Assembly: GCF_019175285.1 (NCBI RefSeq)
Contig: NC_056527.1
Location: forward strand, 104,088,377-104,152,376
Direction of reading: 5' to 3'
DNA: 64,000 nt
Origin: Sceloporus undulatus
Taxonomy: Eukaryota > Chordata > Lepidosauria > Squamata > Phrynosomatidae
Shown: positions 21,201 to 31,027 of the stretch, piece after piece
How positions within the stretch are numbered: position 1 is the first letter of the stretch
Layout of the letters: each line of letters opens with the position of its first letter
Translations under genes and position numbers: made by a program
Notes under the pieces: generated by a model
The model's database searches: none
Seen by the model: only the letters and a program-made list of their open reading frames with translations
What the model was told of the DNA's origin: nothing

Positions 21201-24200
21201 CCATCTCATCATCCTCCCTGGTCACCTTGTGCATTTCATCCTCTGCACGGCAGTCTCCAATCTCCCACTTCTGCAGGAGTAGCTGCTGCTCTGTGTTGTT
21301 TTGGAGCTCCTGATACCAGGCACTATACTGTGAGGCAGAGTAATATGTGAAGTTTTCAGGAAGGACAACAGAGAGGGAGCCATTCAATGCTAGTTGTGCA
21401 AGAACTTCTGTATTCCTGCAACAAACAAACAGTATGCAAGATGTAAGTTTCAAAGGTTATGGATCAGTCAAGGTGGCTAACAAAAGTGAAATTCAAATGA
21501 AAAGAAATAAAAACATTTTTTAAAAAAGGTTTAAAATCTTAACTGAAAGAATAACAGCCCCCTTGAACTAGAACATAACTTATATCCCATAGTGGTACGC
21601 ACAGCTTTTATTTTGGGGACCACAACTCCCAGAATCCTGGGAGCTGCCTCATCAAGTTGGCTACTGACCTCTCAGCGCACTTCTGTGCAATGATGTTGGC
21701 ACGGAAACCCAGCACAGCAAACACAACCAGTGTGGCTAGGACTGAGGTAAGGAAGTTGACCAAGGCCACAAGCAGCCCATCAAAGTGGCAGTTGTTGTGG
21801 CGGGGGTTGTAGCTGGAATAGGCGATGATGGTGCCAAAGCCCAGGCCCAGGGCAAAGAACACCTGGGTGGCTGCCTGACGCCAAACCTGCATATCTCCCC
21901 AGATGGACAGCTTGGGGGTAGGGAAAGGGAAAAGTGAGAAACAAACAGTTAAACAGTGATCACAATACTGTATATCATTCTTTGGACATACATTTATTGC
22001 ATCTTCACCTCCACTATTTCTTTTCCAGTTTTTCCCAAAGGTAGCAAATATCATCAGACTTTGGTGATTTTGGTGATGATGGTGTGCCTTCAAGTCATTC
22101 CTGAGTTATGGCAACCTTATAATGTAGTTTCCCCAGCAAAATTTGTTCAGAGGGTGTTTGCCATTGCCTTCCTCTGAGGCTGAGAGACTGTAACTTAGGC
22201 CCGGTACAGATGGGCACACTGAGGCGATATTAGTGCTCGATAGGGCTGGGCATCCAGACGCGCCCAGCCCTAGTGATGTCACAGGTGTGTGTGCCCATCC
22301 ACATGGCGGGTGCCACGTGGCGCTGTGTACAGATCAGAAGTACCATCATATGCAGCCCTGATGATGCTGCAAAAAAGGAGTCGCCTAGAGCAGCTCCTTT
22401 TTGAGTGCGCATCTGTGCAGCAGCATGTGGATGATGCTGCACAGCTGCGCAGCAAAGAGGAGTGGTGTTTTGCCACCTGTGTGTACCGGTCCTTACTTAA
22501 GGTCATCCAGTAGGTTTCCATGCTTGAATGGGGATTTGAACCCTGGCCTCCTGGAGTCCAAGTCTAACATTCAACTCACTACACCATGCCGGGCAATTGC
22601 AAACTAGAAGTGAATTCTATCTAATTAGCTCCGATTTCAGTTGGATTCAACTCCTTTAGGACAATGAGACAAGGTAATGGTTTCCTCTCCTGCTAATGGA
22701 GAGTTGGAGAGCCTATGGCCTTCCAGGTATTGTTGAACTATCAGTTCCCATCAACTCTATCTAGCCTGGTCAATGGTGAGGCAATTCATCAGCATCTGGA
22801 GGACCAAATATTTCCTGACCCTGAACTACAGGCTGTAACATCAACCTACCTTTGTTATATTGCTTATCCTCAACTGCTTCTGTGGCTGATAGTCACTGTG
22901 TTTATCTTGTATGGCTTCGAGCCTTATATAGAAATATTGTGGACTGTACTTCTTGCATTTCATAGTCATTAGTACCTATTGTTCACAATTTTCTCTCTGC
23001 TCCCATATATTTAGCTACCACCTGAGAATAACACCCTGTATTTCTGACTAAGTGCTCTCTAGTCTATGACACCTTATGTCACAATAAACCTGGTATAGCC
23101 CCACCTTGAGGATGTTCATTCAAATTCAAGTTTCACTGTTGTTCATATAAATAAATTGACTTCAGTGGGGCTTATTGTCATAGATCTGCCTTTTTAGACA
23201 CAAAGCTTGTGTTGCTTTTAGTGTGTGGCATTATATCTTTCCACAACCTCATGCCACAGTTTGCAAAAACTGGCTTGCAAATTCTACTTTGGACTATTCA
23301 TATTTTGCATTAATCTATATGTAGACACAATGGCTTGGGTTCTGGGTGTCTTAAGGATTATTTGCTCTTAAAGCTTGGAAAAGTTACTTAACTACAAGTT
23401 ACAGAATCTTACAGCCAGCATAACCCTTGGGAATTCTATGAAGTGGAGTAAAAAATGAATAAACCTTCACATTGACCTACTCTGGCTTCCATTATGATTA
23501 CAAAGCTAATTTGACTTCAACTAGAAGCAAGGTCTTCTTGACTAGCGTCATGGGTTTGTGGATTGCCCTTCCATCCTCCTTCCTGACCCTAGGCAAACAA
23601 GTTGAGATAGTACTCTTTTGATTTTTGTTGATTATTTTGGGTTGGACCAAAACATTGTTGTCATTGCAGCAGACCCACTGAAATCAAGGTAGGCATGGTT
23701 AAGCGTGATTACATATGGATCCAGTTGACTGTTCTATTGCTTTACTGAATTATTTAAAAACATTTTGGTTGCAGTGTTTCTATTCATTTTATTACTCAGA
23801 GCTTAAATATCACTTGTGTAAAAGAGCCTAGCAAGTCTGTTAAGTAAACAAAGGCAATAACAATAGTCCACGATTAGTGCTAAAAAGGGGAGTATACATC
23901 TTGGAATGAAAGAAACAACATGCAATAAAAATGTTATGTCCTGAGTATGGAGTAGTTACTTTTTGGGGGCTTACAACTCCAGAAGCCAGGAACCTCCAAC
24001 AATCATGCTGGCTGAGGGATTTTAGGTGTTACTGTCCAAAAAAGTAACTATTTCAAGCCCTGATTAAGCCTACATGGATCTGTGATCTCTTACCTTTGGT
24101 GTAAACATGATCCAGATTCCATCAGCAGCCCCTTCTAGCAGAAGTGCCCTTATCAGGAAGCAAAAGAGAACCACGTAGGGGAACAAAGAACTGAAATACA

Positions 24201-27200
24201 GCACCTGGGATGGGAGGAGAAACAAAAGATTAGGAATCACGAAAAGGTATCTACTCACAGAAGAGCCATTATTGGTACAAGATTTTAGTGCAAGACACCC
24301 TGTAGCTTCCTTCCACAGACTCTTATCTGAAAACCTGCCAATAGATTGGGGACATTTTTAGAACTTTGTATACTGCATTGATCCCCTTGAAAGATTTTAA
24401 AAACCCAACTGCAGTTCATTTTCTTAATGAAGTAAAATGCTCACTGTAACATCCATGGCCTTAATTGATTTATATTCTGTATTTCTCCTTGTATAAAATC
24501 CAAGGCAGCTTACAAATGTTTAAAAAACAGGATACTTTAAAAATATGTGTATAAAAGTTTTTTGGGGGACAGCACAAATTGGGAGAACACAAAAATGTTA
24601 GGTATAGTCTTCTTGGTGTGACTCCTAGACCTTTGGACACTATCCACTCTGTACACTACCCACTCTGTTACACACTCCACAAGTCAAAATCCCAATATCC
24701 GTTTCTATAGCTGGCAGCCACTGACAGTGACACAGTATCTGAGAAATGGCAGACAACCAAAACACCTGCTATCAACAGCATTGTAGGGACAGGGAAAAGG
24801 TACATCTGCCCACTTACACATATGACTCATGAACATATACACATTTCTCCTGAGAGTATGGGATGCAGGTCCACAGGCAGAGATGGTGGGTGGACGGGGG
24901 CATTAGAGTACAATCAAGAAAGAATAGCCAGAACCAAGATATTTTAAATTATTTAATTTCCAGTCCTCTGTACTTGTTTGCTCTTATTTGCCATCATGTT
25001 GGCCTTGACTTATGGCAACCCTACAAATGAGAGCTCTCTATGAGCCTCAGTCATCAACAGTCCTGTTTAGGCCTTGCAAACTCAGGGCTGTGGATTCCTT
25101 AATCAAATCCATCTATTTGTAATGTAGTCTTCACCTCTTCCTACTGACCTTCACTTTACTAAGCAGTATCATTTTTCCCCCAAGAAGGCATGATGTCTCA
25201 TGATTTGTACAAAGTACAGTGGCCTCTGTTCAGTCATTTTGGCTTCTAGTGAGTGTTCCACTTATTTTACTCTTGGACCCATTTATTGATCATTTTGGTG
25301 AACTATGCTAGCCATAGAACTCTCCCTTCTGATAATTGTTTATATGTAACAACCCTAGTGTTTATAACTTCTTATTCCAATACTGTCTAAAAACAAAAGT
25401 AACAGGACAAGAGATCTTGTCCTAGATTTTTTAAAACACCAAATGGTGAAAATGCAGAAGTCCCCACCTCCAACTCATGGCTATGGCCCAGACAGTAAGC
25501 TTGAAAGTGGAAAAATGTATTAATGACTGACCTTGCCAGAGGATTTGATGCCTTTAATCATCGCCAGACCCACCAGAACCCAAGCAGCAAAGAGGCAGCC
25601 AGTAAGTGCTGGATCAAGACCTCCACTCTCCTCAATGGAATTGGTCACATGCAAAGCCTTACGGTACCAAAAGTAGACAGTGGCAGAACTCTCCAGACAC
25701 TCTGTTTCTATAAAAAGAACGAGCAATTTAAGTCTGTGGTGCAGAAAAACCCTTACTGAGTAAAGCACAGGCAGAGGAGACTGTCTGTCTGTCTGCCTGC
25801 CAATTTTCAATTACCTGGGACAGTTTGGTTGACTGTTTCTGGGCAGTCGTTCCAAGGCAGAGGAAACTGGAAGGAGTTAGCCAAGTAGAAAAGACTCCAT
25901 GCAATAATGACATTATAATATAGAGCAACAAAGGAACAAACCTAAATGGAAGGAGAAAGAAATCAGCATCTCAATAGTCTCTCTAAATACCAATGCAGCT
26001 GCCTCTAGCAGGAGGGTAGCTAATTATATTAAGGTTGTGTTTAGAAATCACAATATGTCAAGGTTCTGCAGCAATCCCGGTGTACTGAGGATGAACTCTC
26101 TGGCTATAAGCCTGGAATGCCTATACAGTAGATTTTGACCAAGTTATATTTTGGACTGCTATTCCCTGAATCCCCCATAAACCATGCTGGCTGGGGTAGT
26201 TCTGAGAACCGCAGTCCAAAAAGTAACTACAGCGTGCCTTCGGCTTATGTGGGGGATCCGTTCCGGACCCCCCTGCGTAGGCCAAATTCCGTGCATGCTC
26301 AAGCCCCACTGAAATTGAATGGGGCTTGTGCATGTGGTGGTGTGGCAGTGCACGCGCGCCATGGGCACACGCCCCATTCATTCCAATGGGACGCGCTGCT
26401 CATTGCACCTCCGCGTGGCTCTACATGGGTTTGAGTGTATGCCAGTTTCTGTCCATAACATTCAGAGAGATGACATACAGTAAGAAGAGCTCAGGGTGGG
26501 AACCATGTCAGGATCCTTTTATCTCTTATAACCACCTAACCAACTAGTACTTACTCCATGAACTGGTTGAAATGTCCAAGCCACCAGCTGCTGACATGTG
26601 ANNNNNNNNNNTACTCTCTCATATTGTACAGATTGATTATCCCTTATCTGAAATACTTGGAACCAGAAGTGTTCTGGATTTTTAATTTTATTTTGCAATA
26701 CAGTGCATCTGCTCCATACACGGACGCACCATACCTGGCTTCCTATTTACGCAGAAGCTGCGCAGAAATCTATTGAATGGCGCACGTGTCTGTAGCGCAT
26801 GTGTGCTGTGCCGCCGCAAGCACGAGCCCCATTATACTGAATGTGACTCGAGCATAGGCGGAATTTGCCTTATGCGGCTGGATCTGGAACGAATCCCCGT
26901 GTAAAGCAAGGCTCCACTGTACCTGGATTTGCATATATGTACATAATGAGGTATCTTGAAGATGGGACTCAAATCAAAACACAGCATTCATTTATGTTTC
27001 ATATACATTTTATACATATAGCCTGAAGATAATTTTATACAATATTTTTAATTATTTTGTGCATGAAATTTGAGATACTGAATCATCAGTAGGCAAATGT
27101 GTTGCTATCTCAGCTACTCATGAAAAACGTTTTGGGTTTTGGAATATTTCAGAATTCCAGATAAGGGACACTTAACCAGTATTTTTTAAAACAACACAAA

Positions 27201-28211
27201 TATATGAACAAAACTCTGTGACTTTTCTGAAAGTGCTACTGCAGGATACTCACCACACAGCTTGCAAAACCAATGCCCACCAGGCGGGGACTGATGTACT
27301 TCCAGACCCCAATGCTGCCCTGTCGGATAATTTGTCCCGCTGCCAATTCCAAGAAGAAAAGGGGGATCCCAATGACAAAGAGGAGCAACAGGTACAGCAG
27401 CAGGAAAGCACCTGTGTCCAGGGAAAGAAAAAGATAAGCTGCAATTTCTTTCATAGACTCCAGTCTCCTGACACCTCATTCCACCCAGCCCTTATCTTTC
27501 ATCCACGATAATTAAAAGTTGAGGACAGATTCACTTATAAGAAAGAGTAGGCATGAGCAGTCATGTTTGACTGGGAGTCAGGTTTCAAGGCTGGTTTTAA
27601 TTTGCTTGCTATGGTGCTTTAGCATTGTTCCTAAACAAACCCTTTGAAAGCCAAGCATGGTGGAAAGATGGCATAAGGATTTTAAAAATGGAAAAGAAAT
27701 TACCAGTACAATAGCCCTCCTTGGAAGGAAAAAAGATAGCAATCTTACTGTTGTTTTTGTTGTCCCATGAGTTTTGAACAGTGGTGACCCTAAGGCAAAT
27801 CTATTACAGGGTTTTCTTAGCAAGATTTGCTCAGATAGGATTTTTCATTGCGTGTCTCTAAGGCCGAGAGAATGTATCACACCAGGGTCACCTAGTGGGT
27901 TTCCATGACTGAACAGGGAATTGAAACCTGGTCTCTAAGAATTCTAGTCCAACACTCAGACCATTACCCACACTGACTCAGTCCTAAATTTACTCAAAGT
28001 GCCCCATCAACTCACCTCCCCCATTTTGATGGCAGAGATAGGGAAACCGCCAGACGTTGCCAAGCCCAACAGAAAAGCCAACCTGGGCCAGGATATATTG
28101 GGCCTTTGATCCCCAGGCAGGTCGGGCAGCAGACTCTTCGGAGAGCAGATCTTGGTTGGATTCATCTTCAGGGGTCGCTACAGATTCTAGGTCTGCTTTG
28201 GACTTCTCCAT
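17937..28211 (-). CDS. SLC6A16: SLC6A16 (NTT5), sodium-dependent SLC6 transporter, complete CDS
   Basis: A twelve-helix plasma- or vesicle-membrane transporter of the SLC6A15/16/17 orphan branch, which moves neutral amino acids with sodium where function is known. Eleven coding exons join in phase with GT-AG introns: 28211-28016, 27411-27254, 25941-25815, 25707-25532, 24204-24094, 21910-21669, 21415-21226, 20978-20777, 19325-19166, 18967-18805, 18203-17937; total 663 residues. TM1 (about 40-60) has [18 protein letters not shown]6 has [18 protein letters not shown]. Possible N-glycosylation sites are Asn156 in loop 2 and Asn348, Asn358 and Asn376 in a long loop before TM8. An in-frame TGA six codons upstream supports the ATG at 28211. 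Symbol choice over SLC6A15/17 rests on adjacency to CD37 and the PPWA..LPIP TM12 motif shared with human SLC6A16. Confidence 0.92.
18350..18574. mobile_element. hAT-like MITE in SLC6A16 last intron
   Basis: Ends CTGCATTGCAGAATGAATGC and the inverted TTGTTTCTGCAGTGCAGATG; inner arms GGCTTCTTCC and CCATAGCATTGAGCCATGGC. Full-length member of the common family. Confidence 0.75.
18805..18967 (-). CDS. SLC6A16: SLC6A16 coding exon 10 (TM11)
   Basis: Encodes [20 protein letters not shown], then [20 protein letters not shown] and [14 protein letters not shown]. The DIEKMLG..P and PTYRSWN motifs fit the SLC6A15/16/17 branch. Confidence 0.94.
19166..19325 (-). CDS. SLC6A16: SLC6A16 coding exon 9 (TM9-TM10)
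   Basis: 160 bases: [40 protein letters not shown] and [13 protein letters not shown]. The YGADR end is a family signature. Acceptor CTGCAG, donor GTAATT. Confidence 0.94.
19458..19692 (-). repeat. tRNA-derived SINE with BovB-like tail
   Basis: Minus-strand full-length copy: tail GTGCCTTCAAGTCGTTTTCA on plus, middle with CACCCAGTGGGTTTCCATGG, and tRNA-like head near 19690 (CAATGCTCAAACCACTACAC). In SLC6A16 intron between exons 9 and 8. Confidence 0.82.
19775..20235 (-). repeat. CR1 LINE 3' region with reverse transcriptase end
   Basis: The minus strand at 20160-19970 encodes [20 protein letters not shown] then [20 protein letters not shown], the conserved end of the CR1 ORF2 (..VRPHLEYCVQFWAP). 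The 3' part contains GTGGTGCCCAGAACTGAACA and ATGTTTAGGCAGAATCTC on plus. 5'-truncated. Confidence 0.82.
20236..20444. mobile_element. hAT-like MITE abutting the CR1 copy
   Basis: ATAATTCCACTTTAATTGCC at left and TTACAGTGGAATTGTAGCAC at right with inverted arms around CTATGGAATCCCAGGGTTTG and CCCAGAATTCCATAGGATG. Variant related to the copy at 6629-6844. Confidence 0.65.
20777..20978 (-). CDS. SLC6A16: SLC6A16 coding exon 8 (TM8)
   Basis: Encodes [20 protein letters not shown], then [20 protein letters not shown] and [17 protein letters not shown] and NLGLSTMLG are TM8 motifs holding sodium-site residues. Ends in phase 1 at GTACCT. Confidence 0.94.
21226..21415 (-). CDS. SLC6A16: SLC6A16 coding exon 7 (long loop before TM8)
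   Basis: Encodes [40 protein letters not shown] and onward to [10 protein letters not shown]. Three N-glycosylation sequons point to a glycosylated loop. The donor used is GTGACC after CACAAG, which keeps phase with the next exon. Confidence 0.88.
21669..21910 (-). CDS. SLC6A16: SLC6A16 coding exon 6 (TM6-TM7)
   Basis: 242 bases: [40 protein letters not shown] and the TM7 segment ending [11 protein letters not shown]. Very close to the SLC6A15/17 type. TM6 lines the substrate site. Confidence 0.95.
22083..22596 (-). repeat. tRNA-derived SINE split by a MITE
   Basis: The left part (tail and middle) runs to GAGAGACTGTAACTTA and the right part resumes at AAGGTCATCCAGTAGGTTTC to the head at about 22590. 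Uninterrupted sister copies read GTGTGACTTGCCCAAGGTC here. Confidence 0.82.
22198..22492. mobile_element. Harbinger-like MITE inserted in a SINE
   Basis: 295 bases beginning GGCCCGGTACAGATGGGCA and ending TGTGTGTACCGGTCC, with TTA at 22195-22197 and 22493-22495. The ends resemble the GGCC..TACAG ends of the element at 16576-16792. CpG- and GC-rich inside. Non-coding. Confidence 0.75.
22597..24093. other. SLC6A16 intron 5, mostly unique
   Basis: No exon or well-defined repeat except a MITE-like inverted pair at about 23945-24050 (AAGTAACTATTT and ACTTTTTGGGGGCTTACAAC around a GCTGGCTGAGGG centre). Confidence 0.5.
24094..24204 (-). CDS. SLC6A16: SLC6A16 coding exon 5 (TM5)
   Basis: Exactly 37 codons: [20 protein letters not shown] then [17 protein letters not shown]. 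Matches the RTLLLEGA segment of human SLC6A16. Donor GTAAGA. Confidence 0.94.
24985..25325 (-). repeat. RTE-BovB fragment
   Basis: Minus-strand BovB 3' segment, old and diverged: TTGACTTATGGCAACCCTAC, GCATGATGTCTCATGATTTG and TGGACCCATTTATTGATCAT match parts of the copy at 48551-48960. In SLC6A16 intron 4. Confidence 0.65.
25532..25707 (-). CDS. SLC6A16: SLC6A16 coding exon 4 (TM4)
   Basis: Encodes [20 protein letters not shown], then [20 protein letters not shown] and [22 protein letters not shown] is the conserved end of TM4. Acceptor TATAG, donor GTCAGT. Confidence 0.94.
25815..25941 (-). CDS. SLC6A16: SLC6A16 coding exon 3 (TM3, loop 2)
   Basis: Encodes [20 protein letters not shown] then [34 protein letters not shown] is TM3. 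Cys151 likely pairs with Cys164 in the next exon, the conserved loop-2 disulfide. Asn156 is a sequon. Confidence 0.94.
26141..26229. mobile_element. Short MITE (AAGTTA..AAGTAACT family)
   Basis: AAGTTATATTTTGGACTGC at left and GCAGTCCAAAAAGTAACT at right, inverted around ACCATGCTGGCTGG. About 90 bases. Confidence 0.55.
26230..26435. mobile_element. mariner-type MITE, right end missing
   Basis: CAGCGTGCCTTCGGCTTATG then GGGATCCGTTCCGGACCCC after a TA, GC- and CpG-rich. Related to 26701-26919 and 59873-60064. The far inverted end is lost. Confidence 0.6.
26602..26611. other. Assembly gap (10 N)
   Basis: Ten undetermined bases, intronic; no coding exon is affected. Confidence 1.
26629..27179. 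mobile_element. Old mariner/Tigger-type MITE containing a second MITE
   Basis: Ends CAGATTGATTATCCCTTATC and the inverted AGATAAGGGACACTTAACCAG, flanked by TA. Inside, AATGAGGTATCTTGAAGATG and ATTCATTTATGTTTCATATA match a second copy at 29377-29725. The 219-base element at 26701-26919 interrupts it. Confidence 0.8.
26701..26919. mobile_element. mariner-type MITE nested in another MITE
   Basis: Starts CAGTGCATCTGCTCCATAC and ends AAGCAAGGCTCCACTG, flanked by TA at 26699-26700 and 26920-26921. Interior has GTGTAAAGCAAGG, ATGCGGC and a Tigger-like arrangement. Confidence 0.8.
27254..27411 (-). CDS. SLC6A16: SLC6A16 coding exon 2 (TM2)
   Basis: 158 bases: [20 protein letters not shown], then [19 protein letters not shown] and [13 protein letters not shown]. 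The [14 protein letters not shown] motif is the SLC6 TM2/intracellular loop 1 signature. Donor GTGAGT, phase 0. Confidence 0.95.
27755..27980 (-). repeat. tRNA-derived SINE
   Basis: Minus-strand copy with GGGTTTTCTTAGCAAGATTT, GGGTCACCTAGTGGGTTTCC and TCTAGTCCAACACTCAGACC. In SLC6A16 intron 1. Confidence 0.78.
28016..28211 (-). CDS. SLC6A16: SLC6A16 coding exon 1 (N-terminus, TM1)
   Basis: Starts [20 protein letters not shown], an acidic cytosolic tail, then [20 protein letters not shown] and [13 protein letters not shown]1 carries the sodium- and substrate-binding residues of SLC6. Donor GTGAG after phase 1. Confidence 0.94.
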
Positions 28212-28228
28212 TGATGGTGCAGTTATTC

Positions 28229-28229
<1 letters not shown>

Positions 28230-28276
<47 letters not shown>
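28230..28276. repeat. (CA)n microsatellite just upstream of the SLC6A16 start
   Basis: More than twenty CA units, ending 19 bases before the ATG on the minus strand, hence in the 5' UTR or a leader intron of SLC6A16. Confidence 0.95.
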
Positions 28277-28278
<2 letters not shown>

Positions 28279-29376
28279 GCACACAAATAGATCCTTGCAC
28301 ATTCACACACTTTCAGACTTGTGATTTGGATGTGCATACACAAATACACACAGTGAGGACACAACTGCCTGTTCTAGCACATGCTCTTGTGAAGTGCAAT
28401 TCTGGACAAACAGAAAGTGCACGGTTGAGTATTCATAGGTTTTTTGCCCATTAATTGGCAACTGGAATGTTATTTTTAAAACCCCAATGCATTGGCAGTT
28501 TATTCTTTTAAATTAGAACACATTAATATTCCTTTATTTTTACACTGCTTTTAAAAGTTGTTTTATAAAGCCTTTAAAAATAAGAAGATGGCCAAGAATG
28601 ACCAGTCTTTCTAAATGACCTTTAAAAATGTAAAGTTTTATCTGTAACAAATAAATGTTATTAATTACACCAAAAATCAAATCGTAACTCATTAGTATTA
28701 ACACTAATGGGAGAATGCTTGTGTTAACATTTATGGTGGTATTCTTACTCCCTCTTTACCACCAAAAATAACATATTACAGGTACTTCGGTGTTAACAAA
28801 TATACACACCTTCCGTTCTCTGACATTATTCATTCATGGGCCAACAATCTTCATTTATTACTGTGTACAAATACACTCACAAAAATGCTTCCTTCACACT
28901 ATTGGGTATTCACAAGTATAGATGCTTCTACACTTTAAATTCAAACAGTTGTGCTGAAAAATTGCTAACACTCAAAAAGGAGTGCTTGCTAGTATGTTCA
29001 TCTGTTCTTGCCTGTTTTCGGTTTGCTGAATTTGGTCTCAATCAGATATATAAACTTGCATATTTAGAATCACACACACAGAAGGAGGAAATAAAACATT
29101 ATCCAATAGCCTTAATGATCTTCACGTACAGTAAGAGGCACACACACAAATTAACCCTTTTCCCAAATGGGTTCCAATCTGGAAAAGAAAAAGAGAGTCC
29201 CAGAAAGGACAAATGACCAAAAGGTAAAAGAAGAACAATATGCTGAAGAGTCAGGTTGGTTTGGATATAACACACCCAAGTCTCCAAACCTAGCTTTTGA
29301 AGGTTGGGAATTTCTCCCAAACTTCCACGCTGCTTCCTTCCCCTGTAATTACAAGGACTGCTCAAGTATCTTGAAT

Positions 29377-29725
29377 CAGCATATAGCCTTATCTGAAATG
29401 CTTGGGACCAGAAGTGCTATTGATTTTTGATTGTTTTGGATTTTGGAATGCCTTTATTTATCTTTACCTTTACATAATGAGATAACTTGGATATGGGACA
29501 CATGTCTCAACACAGCATTCATTTATGTTTCATATACACTTTATCTACATAGCCTGGAGGTAATTTTATACATTTTTTTAAATAATTGTGTGCATGAAAC
29601 AAAGTTTGTGTACACTGAAACATCAGAAAGCAAAGGTGTCCCTATCGCAACCACTCAGGAAAAAGGTTTTGGGTTTTGGAGTATTTTGGATTTCGACATT
29701 ATGGATAACAGAGACTCAACGTGTA
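29377..29725. mobile_element. mariner/Tigger-type MITE
   Basis: CTTATCTGAAATGCTTGGGA at left; TTTTGGGTTTTGGAGTATTT and GGATTTCGACATTATGGATA at right. Uninterrupted sister of 26629-27179. Confidence 0.72.
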
Positions 29726-30003
29726 TTATAAATTTGCCTCCAAACCAGGGAATCGTCCGGAAACCTAATTTAAAGTTTAGCCTCAACACTGGCTAGGAGG
29801 CTGAGCACTAGCACAGATTTAGGTTTGTTTGAGTATAAAAGTACAATCAGTGTTTAGAGCGTTGCTAGCATATTCATAATAGGGATTATCTCTCTGCAAT
29901 GTATACTGCATTAGGAATGGAGAAAGTATAATTGCAAGCAGGATTCAATGCCCACAATGCTGTATCTTTCAAAAATTGCTTTTTGGAATTTATATATATT
30001 TTT

Positions 30004-30072
30004 AAACATTTTCAATCTGTGGATGGTTGAATCCATGGATAAAGAATCTGTGGATAAGGAGGGACAACTGTA
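30004..30072. mobile_element. Right end of a Tigger-type MITE
   Basis: CAATCTGTGGATGGTTGAAT then AAGGAGGGACAACTGTA; the same end occurs at 50425-50485 and inverted at 42186 and 56226. Confidence 0.6.
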
Positions 30073-30842
30073 AAATGAAACACTATATAATGTTTGTCAG
30101 AAAAGCAATTAGGATTGGTGGGAGAGTATAATAGACAAAGTGATGGATTGAACCCTAGCCTGTTTTTGAGCTGCAGCTGCCTCCAGTCTGCTCTGCAGAA
30201 GATTAATGAGAAGTATTGATAACCACAAATTGGGTGCAATGGCTCCTCCAAAAATATCCCAGCACAGTGTAACTTTTCAAACACTTGTTTGGGCATCTTC
30301 TTACTATTACTGTCAGGGGGATTCAAATCATCTCAAACTGCACATCCCTCTAGGTCTATTTTTGGGCTGTGGAATTATTCAAATGGACATGAATACACTT
30401 CATTTAGCTGCTTTGCAAATTTCAGTTGGCATCATTTGAAACTTGTTTGTTTTTGAACAAACAGGATGGTTATTCGTGGCTGTGAAAGACAAGCTGTTTC
30501 TTAAGAAACAGGACAGATGGAAGGAAATAAGAATAAAGAATTCTCTGGCAGTCTGAAGGAACCTTTAGGCAGAGCCTGTGTACTAAGTAAAAGCATTTAA
30601 CCCATTCCCCAAAGTGCTCAGTTTTATCCTCCCCGAAACCCTCAGCAACTTTCCAAAAACATTCCAGTTTGTTCCTCAATAGCTATGAATAATGCAAACT
30701 TAAAAACAGTAGATAATAATTTGGTTATCTGGTTCCTACGTGAGCAGAGTGAATTAAAGGGAACATATATCATGGCAACTGGAGGTCTCTAGGTCTCTGG
30801 CCTTTCAGATCCTTTACAACAGGGGAGGAAATCTTCATTAGG

Positions 30843-31027
30843 GTTTCATCTACACTGGAGAATTAATGCAGTTTGACACCTCTTTCAGTGCCATGGCTCA
30901 ATGCTATGAGATTCTGGGATCTGTACATTTTATGAAATATTTAACCTTTCCCAAGATTCTATAGGATGGAGCCATGGTAGTTAAAGTGGTGTTAAACTGC
31001 ATTAATCCTGCAGTGTGGCAGTAACCT
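30843..31027. mobile_element. hAT-like MITE
   Basis: CATCTACACTGGAGAATTAA at left and CATTAATCCTGCAGTGTGGC at right, inverted, with arms GCCATGGCTCAATGCTATGA and GGAGCCATGGTAGTTAAAG. Confidence 0.75.

Noticed and set aside
28230-28276. CA repeat read as His-Thr peptide in the ORF list
   Set aside because: Simple repeat, not coding.
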